From contig VAYF01000106.1 of NCBI GenBank assembly GCA_005883885.1, positions 1 to 8,737 on the forward strand: a stretch of DNA of 8,737 nucleotides, given 5' to 3'. Shown piece by piece: positions 1 through 5,629 of this stretch (position 1 is the first letter of the stretch; each line of letters opens with the position of its first letter). The DNA is from Actinomycetota bacterium (GTDB lineage: Bacteria > Actinomycetota > UBA4738 > HRBIN12). Under the pieces are notes generated by a model. That model had not been told where the DNA came from. It saw nothing but the letters and a program-made list of their open reading frames with translations, and made no database searches. The position numbers and the translations under genes were made by a program.

Positions 1-438
1 GAACATGATCATGTCCCGCGCTCGCAGGCCGTCTTCCCAGATCGGTTCCGGATAGGCGTCGAAGAATCCTCGCTTCACATCGGACATCCGGAACCCCACC
101 TTCTGATAGAAGCGGATCGCGTCGAGACTCGAGTTCGCGGTGCCGACCCTCAGGCGGTCCACGCCCGCCTCACGGGCGCACTTCGCCGCGAACGAGATGG
201 CGAGCGTGCCGACACCCTGCCCACGAGATCCTTCCGCCAGGGCGAGGTTCTTCACCTCAACGGCATCCCCTTCGTGGATGAGCAGAAGCACGCCGATGTC
301 TGCGTCGCCGTCGCGGATCGCGAACAGCGTTCCTCGATCGAGGTACGACCCGACGACCGCCTCTGACTCATCAGCGAGAAGGAGGAGCGGAAGCAGTCGC
401 CGCCGATCTTCCGGGACGAGCTCGAAGGTGATGTTCAT
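1..438 (-). CDS. GNAT-family N-acetyltransferase (3' end cut by window edge)
   Basis: This gene encodes a predicted acyl-CoA-dependent N-acetyltransferase of the GNAT fold; its acceptor is unknown. The 146 visible residues begin MNITFELVPEDRRR. Motif A (about residues 62-80) reads EVKNLALAEGSRGQGVGT and contains the acetyl-CoA pyrophosphate loop R-G-Q-G-V-G at 72-77. Motif B lies at about 102-117, with NSSLDAIRFYQKVGF. The late segment EPIWEDGLRARDMIMF resembles the C-terminus of small stand-alone GNATs such as Bacillus YvbK, so probably only a few residues are missing. The frame is open to base 1. The ATG at 438 was chosen because GAGG (444-447) sits 5 nt upstream, overlapping the stop of the aldo/keto reductase gene. 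The 7-nt gap between the genes implies co-transcription. Family assignment is firm from motifs; substrate cannot be told. Confidence 0.9.
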   Translation of the reverse strand, partial: MNITFELVPEDRRRLLPLLLLADESEAVVGSYLDRGTLFAIRDGDADIGVLLLIHEGDAVEVKNLALAEGSRGQGVGTLAISFAAKCAREAGVDRLRVGTANSSLDAIRFYQKVGFRMSDVKRGFFDAYPEPIWEDGLRARDMIMF

Positions 439-445
439 CCGAGCC

Positions 446-1384
446 TCAGAGGATAGGCAAACCGGTTTCGACCAACTCCATCTCGTCGGCGGTGAGGATC
501 CAGCCGGCCGCGGCTGCGTTCGCCCGGACCTGTTCGGGCGTCGTCGCGCCCGCGATGACGGATGCCACGGGAGGGTGCGCGAGGAGCCAGCCGAACGCGA
601 GCTCGAGGATGGAGTGGCCTCGATCGACAGCGAACCGATCGAGCGCCTCCAGGCGAGCGAAGGTGCCGTCCGTGAGCAGCTGCTCCGCCCTCCGCGAGCT
701 GGCGAGCCGAGAGCCTTCGGGCACCACGCCGGGGCGGTACTTGCCGGTAAGCAGACCGTTCGCGAGCGGGAAGTACGGGATGTACGCCAACCCGAGCTGC
801 TCGGCGACGGGCAGCGCGTCCTGCTCGTCCGCGCGGTCCAAGAGGTTCAGCTCGTTCTGCACGCTGATGAAGCGGGCCGCCCCCTCCTTCATGGCGGCGG
901 AGGCCTCGAGGAGCTGGGCACCCGAGAAGTTCGAGCAGCCGATCTGGCGGACCTTCCCTTCGCGGACCAGGCCGTCGAGGGCTCCGAGCGTGTCGGCGAT
1001 CGGGGTCGCGGGGTCGGGCTCGTGGAGCTGGTACAGATCGATGCGGTCGGTGCGCAGCCGCCGGAGGCTGTCCTCGAGAGCGCGCCGGACGTAGGCGGGT
1101 GCTGCGCCCCTGCGCGTCCGATCGACCTCCATCCCGAACTTCGTCGCGATGACGACGCGATCCCGCCGACCCTCCAGGATCCGTCCGAGGAACGCCTCGC
1201 TCTGTGTGCGGCCGTAGATGTCCGCCGTGTCGAAGAAGGTCACGCCGGCTTCGAGCGCGGCGTCGACCACGCGTCGCGTTCTGCCCTCATCGAGGCGTGA
1301 GCCGAAGTTGTTGCATCCGAGGCCCACGACCGGCACCTCCAGGGACCCGATGCGGCGCGTCGGCAGACGGATCGTTGCGGTCAT
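446..1384 (-). CDS. Aldo/keto reductase
   Basis: This is a 312-residue NAD(P)H-dependent aldo/keto reductase, a cytoplasmic TIM-barrel enzyme that reduces aldehydes or ketones. The length matches the family. The catalytic tetrad is complete: Asp52 and Tyr57 in FFDTADIYG, Lys82 in VIATKFG and His121 in DLYQLHEPD. A SNFS motif (151-154) and ISVQNELNLLDR (Q176-N177) mark the substrate and nicotinamide side of the barrel. The C-terminal part with SVIAGATTPEQVRAN is the usual cofactor-binding helix region. The sequence style is that of bacterial AKRs with voltage-channel-beta-like or oxidoreductase annotation. Its ATG overlaps the upstream SGNH lipoprotein stop (ATGA), and no good Shine-Dalgarno precedes it, so translation probably depends on coupling. 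The physiological substrate is not visible. Confidence 0.95.
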   Translation of the reverse strand: MTATIRLPTRRIGSLEVPVVGLGCNNFGSRLDEGRTRRVVDAALEAGVTFFDTADIYGRTQSEAFLGRILEGRRDRVVIATKFGMEVDRTRRGAAPAYVRRALEDSLRRLRTDRIDLYQLHEPDPATPIADTLGALDGLVREGKVRQIGCSNFSGAQLLEASAAMKEGAARFISVQNELNLLDRADEQDALPVAEQLGLAYIPYFPLANGLLTGKYRPGVVPEGSRLASSRRAEQLLTDGTFARLEALDRFAVDRGHSILELAFGWLLAHPPVASVIAGATTPEQVRANAAAAGWILTADEMELVETGLPIL

Positions 1385-2382
1385 CCGGGCACCGCGTTCG
1401 TGACGTCTCCGTCACACCGCGTCGGACCCCGCCCCGACGCCGCGTCGCGCCACGTCTGCAGGAACGGCACGAGGAAGCTGGCCAACAGGCCTTCCTGCCC
1501 GGTGACCGGATGCACACCGTCGCTCCCGAGGAGCTCGGGCGGGACGAGCCGATCCCAATCGAGGATGGCCCCGTTGGGGATCGACGCCATCATCCTGACG
1601 ATCGCCCGGTCCACCTGATCGGTGACGGGCTGAGGTCCGTGCGCGGTGACCCACACCACCAGGCGGGCGCTGCCGACCGCGGCCAGGATCCGTTGGGCGT
1701 TCGCCGCGAAGCTCTCGGCGTCGACGTCGTTCACCCCGAGCTCCACCACCACGACATCGGGGATCGCCAGGAGTGACTCGGCCGGAGTGATCCCGCCGGA
1801 GGAGCCGCGTCCGATGACCGCATCGACCGTCACGGTCCAATCCGACAGACGGGCGACGATGTCGTTCTGCCCGCCGTCCAGGATCGAATCGCCGAGCATG
1901 AACGCCGTCGGAGGGTTGGAGAGCGCGCCGTCGGCCGGCAGGGAGAGCCAGCGTTCGATCCGCCCCCCGGCTTCCACGTACAGCCGGCGGTTGTCCCGGG
2001 TGATCCAGATCCTGCCGATCTCCGCGATCCCGACCGACAGGGCGTCGGTCGGGATCGCGGCCACCGGAACGGCGTACGGGCCGCCGAGGAACCGTCGACG
2101 GGCGCCTGCGACGTCGACGGCGGCCACCGGCGGATCGAGGGATGGGTCGCAGCGGTAGACGACGAGGTTCGATGGAGGCACGCAACTGCCATCCGCGGCG
2201 CGAAGCGTCTCCACCGTGATCGTCGACGCTGGGTCGAGCCGCACGCGGCAGGGGTCGTTGGTGGCCGGCGTGAGCTGCGGCTGTGCGGACGGGGTCGCCT
2301 GCGCGGCCGCGAAGTGGTCGCATGCGGTCAGCGTCAGCAGGGTGGCGGCGAAGAGCGCAGGTACAGGGGAGGGCCGTCGCAT
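1381..2382 (-). CDS. Secreted SGNH/GDSL-type hydrolase, predicted lipoprotein
   Basis: This gene encodes a 333-residue SGNH-fold esterase or acetylhydrolase that is probably lipid-anchored outside the cytoplasmic membrane. The N-terminus has a short basic start (MRRPS), a hydrophobic stretch and a lipobox LTAC with Cys21. A low-complexity Ala/Pro/Gln/Thr linker (about 25-42) follows, then an extra N-terminal region with four cysteines (45, 67, 78 and one near the end, 323). The catalytic blocks are all seen: GDSILDGG with Ser166 (block I), GRGSSGG at 191-197 (block II), GVND with Asn218 (block III) and SDGVHP with Asp288 and His291 (block V). The block V style resembles the SGNH domains attached to OafA-type acyltransferases, which act on cell-surface glycans; that link is an inference. 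It is the first gene of the minus-strand operon and overlaps the reductase gene by 4 nt. Its own Shine-Dalgarno is poor. Confidence 0.9.
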   Translation of the reverse strand: MRRPSPVPALFAATLLTLTACDHFAAAQATPSAQPQLTPATNDPCRVRLDPASTITVETLRAADGSCVPPSNLVVYRCDPSLDPPVAAVDVAGARRRFLGGPYAVPVAAIPTDALSVGIAEIGRIWITRDNRRLYVEAGGRIERWLSLPADGALSNPPTAFMLGDSILDGGQNDIVARLSDWTVTVDAVIGRGSSGGITPAESLLAIPDVVVVELGVNDVDAESFAANAQRILAAVGSARLVVWVTAHGPQPVTDQVDRAIVRMMASIPNGAILDWDRLVPPELLGSDGVHPVTGQEGLLASFLVPFLQTWRDAASGRGPTRCDGDVTNAVPG

Positions 2383-2394
2383 GACCTGTCAGGA

Positions 2395-2400
2395 ATCGTA
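2395..2400 (-). promoter_or_regulatory. Candidate -10 element for the lipoprotein operon
   Basis: On the minus strand the hexamer TACGAT fits the TANNNT pattern common in high-GC Gram-positive promoters. It ends 12 nt before the lipoprotein ATG, so transcription would start about 6 nt upstream of the start codon. That would give an almost leaderless mRNA and fits the weak Shine-Dalgarno. No convincing -35 element is seen at 16-18 nt spacing. Confidence 0.35.
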
Positions 2401-2401
2401 G

Positions 2402-2424
2402 CGGGGCAGCGCGAGAAGGCCCCG
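2402..2424. repeat. GC-rich inverted repeat in the divergent promoter region
   Basis: CGGGGC (2402-2407) and GCCCCG (2419-2424) form a perfect 6-bp inverted repeat around an 11-nt loop. It lies between the two divergent operons, immediately upstream of the candidate minus-strand -10. It could be an operator half-site pair or a chance GC-rich hairpin. There is no T-run, so it is not an intrinsic terminator. Confidence 0.25.
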
Positions 2425-2457
2425 TCGGCGGGTTCGACCGCCACCGTCGGCATGGCA

Positions 2458-2463
2458 TATCAT
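2458..2463 (+). promoter_or_regulatory. Candidate -10 element for the nitrobindin/P1B-5 operon
   Basis: TATCAT matches five of six positions of TATAAT and lies 39 nt before the ATG at 2503. TTCGAC at 2433-2438 is a weak possible -35 with a long 19-nt spacer. The predicted leader of about 33 nt would still contain the good ribosome binding site at 2490-2494. If correct, the ATG at 2452 lies outside the transcript. Confidence 0.3.
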
Positions 2464-2489
2464 CGGCTCATCAGGGCGTCACGCTCGAC

Positions 2490-2494
2490 GGAGG
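2490..2494 (+). promoter_or_regulatory. Ribosome binding site setting the start of the 97-residue protein
   Basis: GGAGG is followed by 8 nt and then the ATG at 2503. This is the best Shine-Dalgarno in this part of the window. It fixes the start of the small gene against in-frame upstream ATGs at 2452 and 2314, which lack comparable sites. Confidence 0.7.
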
Positions 2495-2502
2495 CACCGG
2501 GG

Positions 2503-2796
2503 ATGATCCGAGCAACGAACGCACCGCCCATCCACCAGGTGGTCCTTTCCAACCTCTGCGACCTGCAGGCGCGACTCCGCGGCGATCCGGCGACGCTCGT
2601 TCTGGCTCGCGGCCCCGCCCACATCGACGATGGGTCGGTTCCGATCGGTGCTCCATCGCCGGTGGCTCCCGACGATGCCGCGCTCGTGCAACGGCGCCTG
2701 ACGGAGCTCCACGCGCGGTTGGCCGAGTTCGAACGCGGATCCACGAGCGTCGTCGACCTGCAGCGAACGATCGATCGACGGCTGCGCGACTCCTGA
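2503..2796 (+). CDS. Hypothetical 97-residue protein heading the nitrobindin/P1B-5 operon
   Basis: I do not recognise this small soluble protein. It begins MIRATNAPPIHQVVLSN and has no signal peptide or membrane segment. The first predicted helix is about residues 9-26 (IHQVVLSNLCDLQARL). A Gly/Pro-rich linker follows at about 27-57, containing ARGPAH and APSPVAPDD. A long charged helix runs from about 58 to the end, with leucine/valine spacing suggesting a coiled coil. One cysteine (Cys19) and three histidines (11, 40, 70) are present, but in no known metal motif. Coding is supported by the GGAGG at 2490-2494 and by about 78 percent G or C at third positions. The stop lies 47 nt before the nitrobindin start on the same strand, so it is likely in the same operon. 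A regulatory or partner role is possible but unproven. Confidence 0.7.
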   Translation: MIRATNAPPIHQVVLSNLCDLQARLRGDPATLVLARGPAHIDDGSVPIGAPSPVAPDDAALVQRRLTELHARLAEFERGSTSVVDLQRTIDRRLRDS

Positions 2797-2819
2797 TCCG
2801 CGTCCTTCCGGCCGCGCAC

Positions 2820-2842
2820 GGACCGGGTGATACCTTCGGTCC
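2820..2842 (+). promoter_or_regulatory. Hairpin just before the nitrobindin start codon
   Basis: GGACCG (2820-2825) pairs perfectly with CGGTCC (2837-2842). Two further G-T wobble pairs leave a loop of about 7 nt. The stem ends one base before the GTG start codon at 2844, so in mRNA it could block initiation or position the ribosome coming from the upstream gene. No U-run follows, which argues against a terminator. Function is inferred from position only. Confidence 0.4.
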
Positions 2843-2843
2843 C

Positions 2844-3329
2844 GTGGAGCTCGACGTGCATCGCGACCTCGCCGCGCTGTCGTTCCTCCTGGGGACGTGG
2901 AGAGGATCGGGTCGAGGGGAGTACCCGACGATCGACCCGTTCCCCTACGACGAGGAGGTCGTCGTCGAGCACGTCGGGGAGCCCTTCTTGCTGTACCGGC
3001 AGTCCAGCTGGAGCCCGGATGACCGTGAGCCGCTCCATCTGGAGCGTGGGTTCCTGCGGCCCGGGTCGTCTCCCGGCGAGGTCGAGCTCTGCCTCGCCCA
3101 CCCGATCGGCTTGACGGAGATCGCCCACGGCGTCGTCGACGGTCCGACGCTCGAGCTCTCGACCGATCGCGACGGCGTCGTCGGGCGGACCCGGACGGGT
3201 CTCGACGTGACGGCGCTCAGCCGCACCTATCGGGCGGACGGTGACCGGCTCACCTACGAGCTGTTCATGGCGACCGAGACCACACCGAACACCCTGCATC
3301 TGCGTGCCGAGCTGCGGAGGCTCCCGTGA
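2844..3329 (+). CDS. Nitrobindin-type heme-binding protein (THAP4-like/FABP-like beta-barrel)
   Basis: This 161-residue protein belongs to the nitrobindin family, cytoplasmic ten-stranded beta-barrels that bind ferric heme b. Characterised members react with NO and isomerise peroxynitrite to nitrate. The family signature is clear: LGTWRGSGRGEYPTI at residues 16-30 followed by FPYDEEVV, and near the C-terminus LHLRAELRR with His152, the expected proximal heme ligand. The length equals that of stand-alone bacterial nitrobindins. GTG at 2844 is chosen because it gives the normal short lead (VELDVHRDLAALSFLLGTW) and no other ATG or GTG lies upstream in frame after the previous stop. The Shine-Dalgarno is poor and a hairpin covers the initiation region. 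Its stop overlaps the P-type ATPase GTG (GTGA), so the two proteins are probably made in step. Family identity is firm; enzymatic activity is inferred. Confidence 0.92.
   Translation: MELDVHRDLAALSFLLGTWRGSGRGEYPTIDPFPYDEEVVVEHVGEPFLLYRQSSWSPDDREPLHLERGFLRPGSSPGEVELCLAHPIGLTEIAHGVVDGPTLELSTDRDGVVGRTRTGLDVTALSRTYRADGDRLTYELFMATETTPNTLHLRAELRRLP
3316..3320 (+). promoter_or_regulatory. Ribosome binding site for the P1B-5 ATPase
   Basis: GGAGG lies inside the nitrobindin coding end, 5 nt before the GTG at 3326. It supports that GTG as the ATPase start and supports re-initiation at the GTGA overlap. Confidence 0.7.
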
Positions 3330-5629
3330 ACGCGACGCGCTACCTCGATCGGGTGTGGCTGGTCTCCTCGATCATCGGCATCACGGTCGGCGCGGCGATG
3401 TGGATCGCCGGCGCGCACGATGGCGCGAAGCTTGCCTGGGCCGTCACGACCGTGATCGGTGGGATCCCGCTCGTCGTGGACGTGGTCCGGTCGATCGCGA
3501 GGCGAGAGCCCAGCGTCGATTTCATCGCGCTCCTGGCGATCATCGTTTCACTCTGGCTCGACGAATACCTGGCGGGCGCCGTGATCGCGCTGATGCTTTC
3601 GACCGGCCAGGCGCTCGAGTCCTATGCGGACCGGCGCGCTCACCGTGAGCTCTCCGCCCTGTTGGAGCGAGCCCCGCAGTTGGTCCACCGATACGAGGAG
3701 GCCGAGCTGCGAACGCGCCCGATCGACGAGGTCGGGTTGGGGGACCGGCTCTTCGTCAAGACGGGAGAGGTGGTCCCGGTCGACGGTGTGTTGGAAGCCG
3801 ACGCCGTCCTCGACGAATCCGCGCTCACGGGTGAGTCGCGACCCGTCGAACGACCACGCGGCGATCTCGTGCGGTCGGGCGCGCTGAACGCGGGCGTCGG
3901 CTTCGACCTGCATGCCACCTCGACCGCCGAGGACAGCACCTACGCCGGGATCGTCCGGTTGGTCGAGGAGGCGCAGCGCCAGAAGGCGCCCGCGGTTCGT
4001 CTGGCCGACCGGTACGCGCTCATCTTCGTCCCGGTCACGCTCGTGCTGGCAGGGGGAGCGTGGGCGATCAGTGGCGATCCGATACGGGCGCTCTCGGTGC
4101 TCGTCGTCGCCACGCCGTGTCCACTGATCCTGGCGGTACCGATCGCGGTCGTGGCGGGCATCTCGCGGGCGGCCAAGCGGGGCATCATCGTCAAGGGAGG
4201 CGGGGCGCTCGAGACCCTCGCGCGGGGCAAGACCCTGCTGTTCGACAAGACCGGGACGCTCACGTCGGGGATCCCGCAGGTCGCCGATGTCGAGACGTTC
4301 GGTGCGATCGTCGCGGACGAGCTCTTGTGGCTGGCCGCCTCGCTCGACCAGGTGTCGCCCCACGTCCTCGCGACGGCGATCGTCCGCGCCGCCCGGGAGC
4401 GTGACCTGGAGCTTTCGTTCCCCGAGGACGTCGGCGAGCGCTACGGGGCGGGGATCGCCGGCGTCGTCGACGGCCGGAAGGTGTCGCTGGGCAAGGCGGG
4501 CTTCGTCACTGGAGGCGGGCCCCTGCCACGCCGAGCCCGCGAGGTGCGTCGTCGCACGATGATGGATGGATCGTCATCCGTGTTCGTCGGCGTGGACGGG
4601 GAGGTGGCCGGCGCCCTCGTGATCGACGACCCGATCAGACCGGATACGCCGCGGGTGATCCGCGCGCTCCGACGATCGGGCATCGAGCGCGTCGTGATGG
4701 TCACCGGGGATCATCCGGACGTGGCGGAGTCGGTCGGGGCTGCCCTCGGAGTCGACCGGATCTTGTCCGAACGCGCCCCCGACGAGAAGGTCGAGGCCGT
4801 CAAGGCCGAGCGCGAGCACGGCGTCGTCATCATGGTGGGGGACGGGCTCAACGATGCGCCGGCGCTCGCGGCGGCCGACGTCGGGGTCGCGATGGGAGCC
4901 CGGGGCGCGACGGCGTCGTCCGAAGCTGCGGACGTGGTGCTGGTGGTCGACCGCCTGGATCGACTCGTCGAGGCGATCGCGATCGCGCGACGGTCGCGCG
5001 GGATCGCCGTTCAGAGCGTCGCCGTCGGGATGGGGCTGGCGTTCGGGTTCATGGGATTGGCGGCGATCGGGCTCTTCGGCCCGATCGCCGGCGCGCTGAT
5101 CCAGGAGGGCATCGACGTCATGTCGATCCTGAACTCGCTGCGAGCGATCGGCGGCGGCGGTGAGAAAGGCCCTGCGGGCCCTTCCACCGACGTCGCCGAT
5201 CGCTTCCGGCGGGAGCACCGCGAGTTCGCGCCCGAGCTCCAGCGCCTCCGGTCGGTCGCCGACCGTCTGGAGCAGATGTCCGGCCCGGAGGCCATCCGCG
5301 AGCTCGAGACGGTTCGCCTGTTCATCGCCGAGCGGCTGCCGCGGCACGAGGAGGAGGAGGAGGCCGCAGTCTATCCGATCGTCGCGAGCCTGATGGGCGG
5401 CGAGGATCCGATGTCCAGCATGGCGCGGGCGCACGTGGAGATCTCCCACCTTGGCCGGATCTTCCAGGAACTGCTGGAGGATCTGCCGCCCGAGGGCCCT
5501 TCACCCGAGGATCTCCTCGACCTCCGGCGAGTGCTCTACGGCCTGCATGCGATCCTCCGGCTGCATTTCGCTCAGGAGGAAGAGGCCTACGCGTGGTTGT
5601 CGTCGGGCGAGCTGGTGCCCGTCGGCTGA
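3326..5629 (+). CDS. P1B-5 metal-transporting P-type ATPase with C-terminal hemerythrin domain
   Basis: This 767-residue inner-membrane ATPase couples ATP hydrolysis to transition-metal export. It has no N-terminal HMA metal-binding domain. About eight membrane segments are seen, near residues 10-30, 37-55, 65-79, 80-97, 229-248, 254-280, 564-584 and 586-604. Core motifs are the actuator TGE (168-170), membrane TPCP (263-266), phosphorylation site DKTGT with Asp307, nucleotide-domain SPH with His346, and hinge GDGLNDAPAL (505-514). The last segment carries QEGIDVMSILNSLRA. A Gly/Pro linker (about 608-620) leads to a hemerythrin/HHE four-helix domain (622-757) with candidate diiron ligands His631, His674-x3-Glu678, His703 (or His708), His747 and Glu751/752. 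TPC plus a C-terminal hemerythrin defines subgroup P1B-5, of which Sinorhizobium Nia responds to Ni and Fe. Fe or Ni is thus the likely cargo. Translation is coupled to nitrobindin; the 3' end overlaps the convergent kinase gene. Confidence 0.95.
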   Translation: MNATRYLDRVWLVSSIIGITVGAAMWIAGAHDGAKLAWAVTTVIGGIPLVVDVVRSIARREPSVDFIALLAIIVSLWLDEYLAGAVIALMLSTGQALESYADRRAHRELSALLERAPQLVHRYEEAELRTRPIDEVGLGDRLFVKTGEVVPVDGVLEADAVLDESALTGESRPVERPRGDLVRSGALNAGVGFDLHATSTAEDSTYAGIVRLVEEAQRQKAPAVRLADRYALIFVPVTLVLAGGAWAISGDPIRALSVLVVATPCPLILAVPIAVVAGISRAAKRGIIVKGGGALETLARGKTLLFDKTGTLTSGIPQVADVETFGAIVADELLWLAASLDQVSPHVLATAIVRAARERDLELSFPEDVGERYGAGIAGVVDGRKVSLGKAGFVTGGGPLPRRAREVRRRTMMDGSSSVFVGVDGEVAGALVIDDPIRPDTPRVIRALRRSGIERVVMVTGDHPDVAESVGAALGVDRILSERAPDEKVEAVKAEREHGVVIMVGDGLNDAPALAAADVGVAMGARGATASSEAADVVLVVDRLDRLVEAIAIARRSRGIAVQSVAVGMGLAFGFMGLAAIGLFGPIAGALIQEGIDVMSILNSLRAIGGGGEKGPAGPSTDVADRFRREHREFAPELQRLRSVADRLEQMSGPEAIRELETVRLFIAERLPRHEEEEEAAVYPIVASLMGGEDPMSSMARAHVEISHLGRIFQELLEDLPPEGPSPEDLLDLRRVLYGLHAILRLHFAQEEEAYAWLSSGELVPVG

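Noticed and set aside
140..1300. Long plus-strand open frame (386 codons) opposite the aldo/keto reductase and GNAT genes
   Set aside because: It is antisense to two genes with full catalytic motifs and encodes Arg/Ala-rich sequence with no recognisable motif; such frames are common in high-GC DNA.
2314..2502. N-terminal extension of the 97-residue protein to an ATG at 2314 or 2452
   Set aside because: The added residues overlap the divergent lipoprotein start and promoter region and are low complexity. The GGAGG at 2490-2494 points to 2503.
2460..3299. Minus-strand open frame of 279 codons covering the small gene and nitrobindin
   Set aside because: It opposes the clear nitrobindin motifs, and its own product has no recognisable domain.
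4574..5449. Minus-strand open frame of 291 codons opposite the ATPase
   Set aside because: It is antisense to the ATPase hinge motif, last membrane helices and hemerythrin domain, and has low-complexity Arg/Asp content.
5604..5621. Hairpin CGGGC/GCCCG as a bidirectional terminator
   Set aside because: The stem is only 5 bp, lies inside both coding ends and has no T-run on either side.
3326..5629. The ATPase-hemerythrin fusion as a wholly new protein architecture
   Set aside because: This fusion with a TPC motif is the established definition of subgroup P1B-5; only the operon partner and details are of interest.
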